Positions 40,649-49,311 of a DNA stretch of 64,000 nucleotides are shown here, piece after piece. Origin of the DNA: Actinomyces denticolens (lineage in GTDB: Bacteria > Actinomycetota > Actinomycetes > Actinomycetales > Actinomycetaceae). Position 1 is the first letter of the stretch; each line of letters starts with the position of its first letter. The translations under genes and the position numbers were made by a program. The notes beneath the pieces were generated by a model that saw only the letters and a program-made list of their open reading frames with translations, ran no database searches and had not been told where the DNA came from. The stretch is from NCBI RefSeq assembly GCF_002072185.1, contig NZ_MVIW01000004.1:1-64000 (forward strand). The letters run 5' to 3'.

Positions 40649-42163
40649 TCAGTACTGGAAGGACAGCAGGGCGGGGGCGCCCGCGGTCCTCGTGGATTCA
40701 CTCGGCCCGGAGGCCTGGGCCCCGGAGGCGGTCTTCGGATCGACCGGGGTGCGCACGCCCTCGCGGATGTAGCGGCGCAGCAGGTAGAACCAGATGACCC
40801 CCAGGGTCGCGTACAGGAGGGTGAAGAGAACCATGGAGGCCAGGACGGTTCCCGAGGAGACCACGGTGGAGACCCCGTCGGCGGTGCGCATGTAGATCTG
40901 GGAGACCGGGTCGGCCAGATTCGGGACGATGACCCAGGGCTGGCGGCCCATCTCCGTGAAGATCCAGCCGAAGGAGGAGGCGATGAAGGGCAGCCACATC
41001 GTCCACAGGGCAGCCTTGCCCAGGGCCGGGCTGCCGATGAGCCGGTCGCGCCGGGTGAGCCACAGCGCGAGGGCGCCGATGGCCATGGAGATCATGCCGA
41101 GCCCGATCATGAGGCGGAAGGTCCAGAAGGTGATCATCTCGTTGGGCGTGTAGTCGCCCGGGCCGAACCTCTGCTCGTACATGGCCTGGGCGTCGTTGAG
41201 GCCCATGACCTCGGCGTGCGGGTCGTTGGTGGCCATGAAGGAGTAGACGTTGGGGATCGTCAGGATGTGCGACGCCGTGCCGTCGGCGCACGAGCCGAAG
41301 GCCGCGACGGTGAATCCCGCTCCCTCCCGGGTCTCGCACAGCATCTCGGCGGCGGCCATCTTGGCGGGCTGGACCTCCGCGATGATCTGCCCCTGGGCGT
41401 GGCCCGAGGCGGTGCACAGCAGTCCGGAGATGATCATGGTGACCGCCCCGAAGCGGGTGAGGCGCCGCCACAGCTCCCGGGCCTCGAAGTCCTGGCCGGC
41501 GCGCACGGCGCGGGTCATCCACCATACGGCCACGCCCAGGATGACGGCCCCCGCCACGAGGAAGGAGGCGGAGATGGTGTGGGCCAGGGTGGTCCACAGC
41601 AGCGGGTTGCCCAGCACCTTGAGGAAGCCGCCGACGCCGTCGAGCTCGGCGCGCCCGGTCTCCGGGTTGAGGACGGCGCCCATGGGGTTCTGCATCCAGG
41701 AGTTGGCCGCCAGGATGAAGAACGCCGAGACGTTGGTGCCCAGGGCGACCATCCACATGCACAGGTTGTGCAGCTTGGGGGACAGGCGGTCCCATCCGAA
41801 GATCCACAGGCCCAGGAAGGTCGACTCCATGAAGAAGGCCAGGAGCGCCTCGAAGGCCAGGGGGGCGCCGAAAATGTTGCCGACGAATCGCGAGTACTCC
41901 GACCAGTTCATCCCGAACTGGAACTCCTGGACGATGCCGGTGGCCACGCCCAGGGCGAAGTTGATGAGCAGGATCTTGCCGAAGAACTTGGTGGCGACCT
42001 TCCACTGCTCGTTGCCGGTGCGCAGGTAGAGGGTCTCCATGAGCGCCACGAGCGGGGACAGGCCGATCGTCAGGGGAACCAGGATGAAGTGGTAGACCGT
42101 GGTGATGCCGAACTGCCATCGAGCCAGGTCGAGGGAGTCCAGCGCCATCGGCGCGAGGGTCAT
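40649..42163 (-). CDS. cydA: cytochrome bd oxidase subunit I
   Basis: CydA holds haems b558, b595 and d and oxidises quinol. The protein is 504 residues from the ATG at 42163 (M-T-L-A-P-M-A-L-D-S), preceded by GAAAGGTG; longer upstream reading is not supported. Haem ligand histidine near the N-terminus (V-Y-H-F-I-L-V-P-L) and the G-R-Q-P-W-V motif are present. The extracytoplasmic quinol loop is short, as in the actinobacterial type of CydA. It leads the cydABDC-kinase gene set. Confidence 0.95.
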   Translation of the reverse strand: MTLAPMALDSLDLARWQFGITTVYHFILVPLTIGLSPLVALMETLYLRTGNEQWKVATKFFGKILLINFALGVATGIVQEFQFGMNWSEYSRFVGNIFGAPLAFEALLAFFMESTFLGLWIFGWDRLSPKLHNLCMWMVALGTNVSAFFILAANSWMQNPMGAVLNPETGRAELDGVGGFLKVLGNPLLWTTLAHTISASFLVAGAVILGVAVWWMTRAVRAGQDFEARELWRRLTRFGAVTMIISGLLCTASGHAQGQIIAEVQPAKMAAAEMLCETREGAGFTVAAFGSCADGTASHILTIPNVYSFMATNDPHAEVMGLNDAQAMYEQRFGPGDYTPNEMITFWTFRLMIGLGMISMAIGALALWLTRRDRLIGSPALGKAALWTMWLPFIASSFGWIFTEMGRQPWVIVPNLADPVSQIYMRTADGVSTVVSSGTVLASMVLFTLLYATLGVIWFYLLRRYIREGVRTPVDPKTASGAQASGPSESTRTAGAPALLSFQY

Positions 42164-42671
42164 GATCGCACCTTTCGGAAGAGGTGAACGGAAATATAGG
42201 CGACACCATTGGATGCGGTGACGACGTATAGGAGTTGGGGTTGGTGCGAGTGTAGGCCACGGGCTGACGCTGTGTCGCGATTTCGTTGGCGCGCGGGGCC
42301 TCGTATCCCAATCGCATCCGGCGCGCCCGGCCCGCGGCGCCCCTGGGCGGAGCCGCCGCGGAGGTCGACGTGCGCTACGCCTCGGGCATGATCGGCCCTG
42401 CCGCGCAGCCGGGCGCCAGGGGGTGTGGAATACTCTGACCCGGCCCCGGCCTCCCTCGTACAGGCGGTCGGTGTCCGACCCTCGTCGGCTACCCCGGCAG
42501 TGGAGACTTGCGCCGCATCGCGCGCCGCCGCACTCCCGCGCCGAGCGGGTGCCCCGACGAGTCGGCGCCTCACGGCGCAGACGCAGACTTTCTCTGCCCC
42601 TCGCCGAGGGGCTGACAGCGCCCCGGCGCCGCGAGTACGGGCGGCGCGCGGGCATCCGGAGAGTGCACACG
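42164..42671. other. 508-bp divergent region between cydA and rne
   Basis: The cydA-proximal 120 bases are AT-richer and probably hold its promoter. GAATACTCT near 42427-42435 is a possible -10 region for rne, which would give a leader of over 200 bases. An open frame runs from 42423 into rne, but its residues look non-coding. No RNA gene is recognised. Confidence 0.45.
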
Positions 42672-45296
42672 ATGCCACGAGCCAAGAAGACCAACGAAGC
42701 CGCGACCGAGGCCGTCGAGCCCATGAGCGCCGTCGAGCCGGAGGAGGTCCCCGCCGCGCCCCCGCGCCGACGCCGCAGGGCGACCGCCGCGGCGGCGGCC
42801 CCGGAGACCGCGCCCGCCCCCCAGGCGGAGACCCGGGCGGAGAAGAGCCCCCGGCGCGCCCCGGCGGCCGACGGGGCCGAGGGGCACGGGGTCGAGCGGG
42901 ACGGCGCCTCGCAGGAGGCTCAGCCGATGCTGCCCGTGGCCTCCCTCCTCTTCCAGGCGCCCGACCCCGCTCGCGCGAGGCGTCGTCGCCGGGTCTCCTC
43001 GGCGACGACGGCACCGCAGGAGGCGCCCGCAGCCGAGCAGTCCGCCGCCCGCGGGCGGGGCGCCGATGATGATGCCTCCGAGGCCGTCGGGCCGCAGGGC
43101 TCCGATGCCGCCTCTGAGGGCGACGCCGCGCCCGCGGGGAAGGGGCGCCGCCGTCGCAAGGCGACAGCCCCGGCCTCCGCGCCCGAGCACGTGGAGGAGG
43201 CGGCCCCCGGTCGTCGCCGCTCGCGCAGGAAGAAGGCGGCGGACGCCCCCGCCGAGGCCGAGGGCTCCGACTCCCAGGAGACTCCGGTTCTTACCGAGGA
43301 TGAGCCCGCGGAGCCCTCCGAGGGCGAGGGCGACGCTGCCGATGACGCCGCGGACTCCGAGGCCGGGCAGGGCAGGCGCAAGCGCCGTCGCGGGGGCCGC
43401 GGGCGCCGCTCCCGGGGGCAGTCGGCCCAGGACCCCGCCGAGGAGGGCCCCGACGATGCCCCCGGCTCCGAGAGCGCCGATGGCGCTCAGTCCGACGACG
43501 ACCGGGACGCGGGCGCGTCCGCGGATGGCTCGGAGGACTCCGATGGCGCTGAGAGCGCTGAGGAGGGCGGTTCCTCGCGCCGCCGCCGTCGCCGCCGCTC
43601 GCGCAGCCGTTCCGACCGCGAGCCCCGCGAGAGCCGGAGCAAGGACATCCGCGATGAGGTCACGGCCCTCAAGGGCTCCACGCGCCTGGAGGCCAAGCGC
43701 CAGCGGCGCCGGGAGGGCCGTGCCGCCGGCCGGCGTCGCCCGATCGTCACCGAGGCCGAGTTCCTGGCCCGGCGCGAGAGCGTCGACCGGCGCATGATCG
43801 TGCGCGAGCAGGATGGGCTCAACCAGATCGCGGTGCTGGAGGACGGCCTGCTCGTCGAGCACTACGTCGCCCGCCACACGCAGGCCTCGATGGTCGGGAA
43901 CATCTACATCGGCCGTGTTCAGAACGTCCTGCCCTCGATGGAGGCGGCCTTCGTCGATCTCGGCAAGGGCCGCAACGCCGTGCTCTACGCCGGCGAGGTC
44001 AACTGGGACGCCGCGGGCATGGAGGGCAGGCCCCGCCGGATCGAGGACGCCCTGTCCAGCGGTGACACGGTCCTCGTCCAGGTCACCAAGGACCCCATCG
44101 GTCACAAGGGGGCGCGGCTGACCAGCCAGATCACCCTGGCCGGCCGCTACCTCGTCCTCGTGCCGGGCGGCACGATGACCGGTATCTCGCGCAAGCTGCC
44201 CGACACCGAGCGGGCCCGCCTCAAGAAGATCCTCAAGCGGGTCGTCCCCGACTCCGCCGGCGTCATCGTGCGAACGGCCGCCGAGGGCGCCTCGGAGGAG
44301 CAGCTCGCCGCGGACGTCAAGCGACTCGTGGACCAGTGGGCCTCGATCGACAAGCGCGCCAAGGCCGTCCTGGGCGGCTCGGGGAAGGCCCCGGTCCTCC
44401 TCAAGGGCGAGCCGGAGCTCGCGCTGAGGGTCGTCCGCGATGTCTTCAACGAGGACTTCCGCCAGCTCGTCGTGGCTGGGGCGGAGGCCTGGCGAACCAT
44501 CTCCGAGTATGTCACCGAGCTCAGCCCCGATCTCGCCGATCGGCTGCGCCACTGGGTGGAGCCGGAGGACGTCTTCACCGCCCACCGCGTCGATGAGCAG
44601 CTCGCCAAGGGCTTCGACCGCAAGGTCTGGCTGCCCAGCGGCGGCACCCTCGTCATCGACCGGACGGAGGCCATGACCGTCATCGACGTCAACACCGGCC
44701 GCTACACCGGCGCCGGCGGCACTCTGGAGGAGACGGTCACCCGCAACAACCTCGAGGCGGCCGAGGAGATCGTCCGCCAACTGCGCCTGCGCGACATCGG
44801 CGGCATGGTCGTCATCGATTTCGTCGACATGGTCCTGGAGTCCAACCGGGACCTGGTGCTGCGCCGCCTCGTGGAGTGCCTGGGCCGGGACCGCACCCGC
44901 CACCAGGTCACCGAGGTCACCTCCCTCGGCCTTGTGCAGATGACCCGGAAGCGCGTCGGCCAGGGCCTGGTCGAGGCCTTCTCCACGCCCTGCGACTGCT
45001 GCGGGGGCCGCGGCTTCATCGTCCACGAGAGCCCCGTCGAGAATCAGCAGGCGGACATGTCCGCCTCGGGCTCCCGCTCATCGGGCCGCAAGGGGCGCAA
45101 GGGCAAGGAGGGCGCGGCGAAGTCCTCCGACCGCGCCCCGGGCAAGACCGGCACCGGTCGCTCCGACCAGGCCGAGGATGCCGGTGACGAGGCGGCCCGC
45201 GCCGCCGTCCGCGGCGCCCTCGCCCAGATCGCCGCCGCCGCCGAGCACGCGCACGAGCAGTCGCAGGACGCCTCCCCGGAGACCGACGACGACTGA
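42672..45296 (+). CDS. rne: ribonuclease E/G
   Basis: This endoribonuclease drives mRNA decay and rRNA maturation. I start it at the ATG at 42672 (M-P-R-A-K-K-T-N, 874 residues) with GGAGA upstream. The first 345 residues are a disordered Arg/Ala/Glu-rich arm. An S1 domain begins near 409 (N-I-Y-I-G-R-V). Catalytic aspartates lie in V-I-D-V-N-T-G (about 670) and V-I-D-F-V-D-M (about 716), and the zinc link is C-D-C-C near 773. A basic tail ends the protein. In many actinobacteria rplU follows directly; here the nrf module intervenes. Confidence 0.93.
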   Translation: MPRAKKTNEAATEAVEPMSAVEPEEVPAAPPRRRRRATAAAAAPETAPAPQAETRAEKSPRRAPAADGAEGHGVERDGASQEAQPMLPVASLLFQAPDPARARRRRRVSSATTAPQEAPAAEQSAARGRGADDDASEAVGPQGSDAASEGDAAPAGKGRRRRKATAPASAPEHVEEAAPGRRRSRRKKAADAPAEAEGSDSQETPVLTEDEPAEPSEGEGDAADDAADSEAGQGRRKRRRGGRGRRSRGQSAQDPAEEGPDDAPGSESADGAQSDDDRDAGASADGSEDSDGAESAEEGGSSRRRRRRRSRSRSDREPRESRSKDIRDEVTALKGSTRLEAKRQRRREGRAAGRRRPIVTEAEFLARRESVDRRMIVREQDGLNQIAVLEDGLLVEHYVARHTQASMVGNIYIGRVQNVLPSMEAAFVDLGKGRNAVLYAGEVNWDAAGMEGRPRRIEDALSSGDTVLVQVTKDPIGHKGARLTSQITLAGRYLVLVPGGTMTGISRKLPDTERARLKKILKRVVPDSAGVIVRTAAEGASEEQLAADVKRLVDQWASIDKRAKAVLGGSGKAPVLLKGEPELALRVVRDVFNEDFRQLVVAGAEAWRTISEYVTELSPDLADRLRHWVEPEDVFTAHRVDEQLAKGFDRKVWLPSGGTLVIDRTEAMTVIDVNTGRYTGAGGTLEETVTRNNLEAAEEIVRQLRLRDIGGMVVIDFVDMVLESNRDLVLRRLVECLGRDRTRHQVTEVTSLGLVQMTRKRVGQGLVEAFSTPCDCCGGRGFIVHESPVENQQADMSASGSRSSGRKGRKGKEGAAKSSDRAPGKTGTGRSDQAEDAGDEAARAAVRGALAQIAAAAEHAHEQSQDASPETDDD

Positions 45297-45486
45297 TCGG
45301 GTCCGGATGGGGCCAACGTCCCACCGCCTGGGCGTGTCGCCGGACTCGCCGCGGAGAGCGCCTGCCCCGATCTCATCATTGTGGCGGTGAATCCCTGAAG
45401 ATCCCCGTAGCATTGGATGTGATGACGCAATGCCATCAACCGGGGGAGGGGCCCCGGTGCCGTGCACGGAGTTGTGGGGAGGGGTC

Positions 45487-45966
45487 ATGGCGGCGGCCAC
45501 CGTCAGGCGGATCGGGATCGCCGCGATCCTGCGCTGGATCGTGGCATTCGCGATCGGCATCCTCATCGGGCTGATGGCCTACACCTTCGTGTACGCCAAG
45601 GGGTTCTCCTACCTCAGTAATGACCCGCAGGCCTGCGTCAACTGCCATGTGATGGAGGACCAGTACGAGTCCTGGCAGGCGGGGCACCACCGGCACACCG
45701 CCACCTGCGGGGACTGCCACCTGCCGCATGACAACATCGTCCACAAGTACTGGGTGAAGGCGGAGGACGGCTTCCTCCACGGCTTGAAGTTCACCACCGG
45801 CGACTACCCCGAGAACATCGTCATCCGCGACGTCAACATGGATGTCGCCAACGAGGCCTGCGTGCACTGCCACGCCGATGTCACCGACGACATGCGCCAT
45901 GGGGCGCTCAACCGCAACGAGGTCTACGACTGCGTTCACTGCCATTCCGGGATCGGCCATGAGTAG
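45487..45966 (+). CDS. nrfH: cytochrome c nitrite reductase small subunit NrfH
   Basis: NrfH passes electrons from menaquinol to NrfA at the outer face of the membrane. The 159-residue protein has one N-terminal helix (about 12-35) and four haem c motifs: C-V-N-C-H (49), C-G-D-C-H (74), C-V-H-C-H (125) and C-V-H-C-H (149). The ATG at 45487 follows GGGGAGGGG and precedes the helix directly; an in-frame ATG at 45430 is less likely. nrfA begins 13 bases downstream. Confidence 0.95.
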   Translation: MAAATVRRIGIAAILRWIVAFAIGILIGLMAYTFVYAKGFSYLSNDPQACVNCHVMEDQYESWQAGHHRHTATCGDCHLPHDNIVHKYWVKAEDGFLHGLKFTTGDYPENIVIRDVNMDVANEACVHCHADVTDDMRHGALNRNEVYDCVHCHSGIGHE

Positions 45967-45979
45967 AGAGGATCAGGCC

Positions 45980-47554
45980 ATGGACACCGCCGACGAGAGC
46001 CCCAAGGGGCTCGCAGCGGAGGTCGAGCGCGACAGCGCCGAGAGCCCGATGAGGGGCGAGGGCCCCGGTGAGGGGACGGCGCGGCACAAGCGCTCCTTCC
46101 TCAGGGGACCGGTGTTCATGGTGCTGCTCATGGCGCTGGTCGCAGGGGCGACCTTCGTCGTGACCATGCTGCTCATGAGCATCAACAACCACCAGGCTGA
46201 GGGCTCGCGCGCCTTCCACAACGTCGTGGAGCTCGATGAGACCTCCTACGACCCCGCCGTCTGGGGTCAGAACTACCCCATCCAGTACGCCGACTACAAG
46301 AAGACCGCCGAGTTCACCCCCGCCGAGCACGCGGGCACGATGGTGCCGCACTCGGTGGAGGGCGACCCCCGCACCGAGGTCAAGTCCCAGAAGCTGGAGG
46401 AGGACCCCCGGCTGGTCGAGATGTGGTCCGGCTACGCCTTCGCCGTGGACTACCGGCACGCCCGCGGGCACGAGTACGGCACGGTGGATCAGCAGTACAC
46501 GCTGCGCAACGCGAAGGACCAGCAGCCCGGAACCTGCGCGAACTGCCACGTCTCGGCCCCGGCCCTCTACGACAAGCTCGGCAACGGCGATCGGGAGGCG
46601 GGCTTCGAGGCCACTGGCACGATGAAGCTCTCGCAAGTCCTCTCCGATGACTCGGTGTCCCACCCGGTGGCCTGCATCGACTGCCACGACCCCAAGACCA
46701 TGGAGCTGCGGGTCACCCGCCCGTCCTTCATGCGCGGCATCAAGGCCCTCAAGGCCAGCCAGGGCGTGAACGACTTCGAGGTCAACAAGGACGCCACGCC
46801 CCAGGAGATGCGCACGTACGTGTGCGCCCAGTGCCACGTGGAGTACTACTTCAAGGGGGACGACAAGGTCCTGACCTTCCCCTGGGACAAGGGCATCGAC
46901 ATCGACAACATCTACTCCTACTACGAGGAGCAGGGCTTCACCGACTGGACTCACGAGAAGACCGGGGCGCCGATGCTCAAGGCCCAGCACCCCGAGTTCG
47001 ACATCTGGTCCAACTCGGTCCACGCGGCCAATGGCGTTGGCTGCGCCGACTGCCACATGAACTACAAGCGCGTGGGCTCCGGCAAGGTCTCCAACCATCA
47101 CGTCACCACGCCGATGGTGGACGTCAACGCCTCCTGCGGCACCTGCCACAAGACCGGAGACGGCGTCCTGGAGAAGCGGGTGAGGACGATCCAGTCCAAC
47201 TTCATCGCCTCCCGCGACTCCGCCTTCGACGCCCTGGTGGGCCTCATCACCGATCTGGAGGCGGCCAAGACCAATGGCACCTCGCCCGAGCAGATCGCCC
47301 TCGCCCAGCAGTACCAGCGCAAGGCGAGCTTCTACCTCGACTACGTCTACTCCGAGAACTCCTACGGCTTCCACGCCCCGGACTACGAGCAGCGGATCAT
47401 CAACCAGGCGGAGAGCGCCGCGCAGAACGGCCGCCTGGCGCTGACGGGCAAGACCGCCGAGGAGCTCAAGGCCTCGGACATCTCGACCGCCAACGCCGAG
47501 CACTACCCCTCGGACAAGGCGGCGACCGGCGCCTCCCAGGGCAGCGGCCACTGA
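45980..47554 (+). CDS. nrfA: ammonia-forming cytochrome c nitrite reductase NrfA
   Basis: NrfA reduces nitrite to ammonium with six electrons. The 524-residue protein has an N-terminal anchor helix (about 45-68) and five haem motifs: C-A-N-C-H (185), C-I-D-C-H (232), C-A-Q-C-H-V-E-Y-Y-F (283), C-A-D-C-H-M (354) and C-G-T-C-H (387). The first, active-site haem carries CxxCH instead of the common CxxCK, as in the Campylobacter type. The start at 45980 has GAGAGGA upstream; an ATG at 45959 inside nrfH is an alternative. Confidence 0.95.
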   Translation: MDTADESPKGLAAEVERDSAESPMRGEGPGEGTARHKRSFLRGPVFMVLLMALVAGATFVVTMLLMSINNHQAEGSRAFHNVVELDETSYDPAVWGQNYPIQYADYKKTAEFTPAEHAGTMVPHSVEGDPRTEVKSQKLEEDPRLVEMWSGYAFAVDYRHARGHEYGTVDQQYTLRNAKDQQPGTCANCHVSAPALYDKLGNGDREAGFEATGTMKLSQVLSDDSVSHPVACIDCHDPKTMELRVTRPSFMRGIKALKASQGVNDFEVNKDATPQEMRTYVCAQCHVEYYFKGDDKVLTFPWDKGIDIDNIYSYYEEQGFTDWTHEKTGAPMLKAQHPEFDIWSNSVHAANGVGCADCHMNYKRVGSGKVSNHHVTTPMVDVNASCGTCHKTGDGVLEKRVRTIQSNFIASRDSAFDALVGLITDLEAAKTNGTSPEQIALAQQYQRKASFYLDYVYSENSYGFHAPDYEQRIINQAESAAQNGRLALTGKTAEELKASDISTANAEHYPSDKAATGASQGSGH

Positions 47555-48477
47555 TGGCGGGCGCTGAGGACAACGGCGCGCAGGGCGATGCCCCGGCGCC
47601 GGACGAGGGGCGCCTCCGCTGGGTCCGCGAGCTGCTCGATGAGCTGAGCCCGCAGGAGCGCCGAGCGGTCCTGCGGGGCCGGGGAGCCTCCACGGGCTCC
47701 GAGGAGGCCGGGGCCGCCGCCCAGGGCGGCTCGAAGGACTCGGGGAAGGACCGCGCTGACGGCGTCGGCGCCGAGCCGGAGGAGCAGGACGAGTCCGAGG
47801 CCTTCTACGCCGGCCTGGAGGAGGACGACGACCTCATCGGCTCCAAGCTCGCCTCGCGCCGCGCCAAGCGGGGTAAGGACGGGCACCGGGGGCCTGCCGG
47901 CTCAACGCCGAGGCGGCGGGCGCCGTTGTCGAGCGCGGAGCGCATCGCGCTCGTCGCCGCCGTCATCCTCGGCATCGCCGCCGCGATCTGGTACAGCGAC
48001 GTGGGCGGGCTCTCCTCCTCCCCCCACGGGGACGCCATGGCCGGCGCGGGCGCGCGGGCCGATGCCACCAGGCCGGGCACCGAGCAATGGGCCGCGGAGG
48101 TCTCCAGCATTCAGGCGCAGATCGAGGCCGACCCCTCGAACCTCGATCTGAGGGTTCAGCTCGGGCGCGCCTACGCCGGCCTCGGTGACTACGACCGGGC
48201 GATCGAGACCCTCACCGGCGTCACCGACGAGGACCCGGCCAAGGCGGAGGCCTGGTACTACCTCGGCTTCATCCACATGAGCACCAACCCGCCGGACGAG
48301 GCGGCCGCCAAGGCCGCCTGGCAGAGGGTCATCGACCTCGACCCCGACTCGGAGAGGGCCGGCAAGGCGCGCTCGCACATGGCCAACCTGGGCTCGCAGG
48401 GCGGTTCGGCCGGGCCGCAGGGAACGCCCGCCGATCCCATTGGAGGCGCGAGCGCCACCGCCGAGGCGGTGCCCTGA
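47554..48477 (+). CDS. membrane-anchored TPR protein, CcmI/NrfG-like
   Basis: The 307-residue protein has a charged disordered N-terminus, one membrane helix (about 130-147) and two or three TPR repeats at about 185-275 (L-R-V-Q-L-G-R-A-Y-A-G-L-G-D-Y-D-R-A-I). Such proteins hold apocytochrome c for haem attachment in other bacteria. Its ATG overlaps the nrfA stop and its stop overlaps the ccdA start, so it belongs to this operon. The chaperone role is inferred from fold and place. Confidence 0.8.
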   Translation: MAGAEDNGAQGDAPAPDEGRLRWVRELLDELSPQERRAVLRGRGASTGSEEAGAAAQGGSKDSGKDRADGVGAEPEEQDESEAFYAGLEEDDDLIGSKLASRRAKRGKDGHRGPAGSTPRRRAPLSSAERIALVAAVILGIAAAIWYSDVGGLSSSPHGDAMAGAGARADATRPGTEQWAAEVSSIQAQIEADPSNLDLRVQLGRAYAGLGDYDRAIETLTGVTDEDPAKAEAWYYLGFIHMSTNPPDEAAAKAAWQRVIDLDPDSERAGKARSHMANLGSQGGSAGPQGTPADPIGGASATAEAVP

Positions 48478-49301
48478 TGACGTCCGTGTCCGTCCCCGTC
48501 GCGCTCCTGGCGGGCCTCATGGCCTTCGTCTCGCCCTGCTTCCTGCCACTGGTGCCCGCGCTCCTCGCCCACCTCGCCGGGCGCGGGAGCGCCGCAGCCG
48601 CGCAGATCCCCTCGCTGCGCCGCGCCCCCGTGCTCACCAGGGACGACCTCGGGAGGGCGGTGGGCGGCGGCACGGCGGTCCCGCTGAGGGCTCCTGCAGT
48701 CGGCAAGACCGCGCGCCTCGCCCCGAACCGCGTCGTGCTCAACGCCATCGCCTTCGTCCTCGGCTTCTCCGCCGTGTTCGTGGGGCTGTGGGCCCTCGTC
48801 GTCACCGGCGCCGTCGCCCTGGGCCCGCATCGCCGGACCCTGCGCCTCGTCGGCGGTGCCCTCCTGGTCATCATGGGCCTGCACGCCGTCGGATTGCTGC
48901 GGATAAGGGCCCTGGATCGCGCCCTGGGCGGTGGGCTCGGCGATGTCGGCCGCTCCGGCACAGGCGCGACCCCTGTCAGCTCGCTGCTCATGGGCTGCGG
49001 CTTCGCCCTGGGGTGGTCGCCCTGCATCGGTCCGGTGCTCGGCGCGATCATCGCGCTCGCCTCCCAAGCGGCCTCCGCCTGGCAGGGGCTCGCGCTGATG
49101 GCGGTGTTCTGCGCCGGGCTCGGCGCGCCGGTGATCGTCCTTGCCCTGGGCATCGAGCGCGCCGCCGCCAGAACAGCGTGGCTGCGCGCCCACGGCCGCG
49201 CTATCCGCATCGCCTCGGGAATCCTGCTCATCGCCGTCGGGGCCCTGATGACCATGGACCTGCTGGCCCCGCTCTCCGGTCTCGCGAGCACCCCACTATG
49301 A
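48477..49301 (+). CDS. ccdA: CcdA-type thiol-disulfide transporter for cytochrome c biogenesis
   Basis: CcdA moves reducing equivalents across the membrane to keep apocytochrome cysteines reduced. The 274-residue protein has six hydrophobic helices. The two redox cysteines are in S-P-C-F-L-P-L-V-P (first helix) and G-W-S-P-C-I-G-P (fourth helix). A polar insert of about 35 residues separates the first two helices. It couples translationally to the TPR gene and feeds the ResA-like thioredoxin downstream. Confidence 0.92.
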   Translation: MTSVSVPVALLAGLMAFVSPCFLPLVPALLAHLAGRGSAAAAQIPSLRRAPVLTRDDLGRAVGGGTAVPLRAPAVGKTARLAPNRVVLNAIAFVLGFSAVFVGLWALVVTGAVALGPHRRTLRLVGGALLVIMGLHAVGLLRIRALDRALGGGLGDVGRSGTGATPVSSLLMGCGFALGWSPCIGPVLGAIIALASQAASAWQGLALMAVFCAGLGAPVIVLALGIERAAARTAWLRAHGRAIRIASGILLIAVGALMTMDLLAPLSGLASTPL

Positions 49302-49311
49302 GGAGGACTCC

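Noticed and set aside
42423-42671. Longer N-terminus for RNase E
   Set aside because: The added 83 residues are Arg/Pro-rich and look non-coding; the ATG at 42672 fits the family better.
40649-42724. cydA extended to 42724
   Set aside because: The extra 187 residues cross the divergent promoter region and the start of rne and do not resemble CydA.
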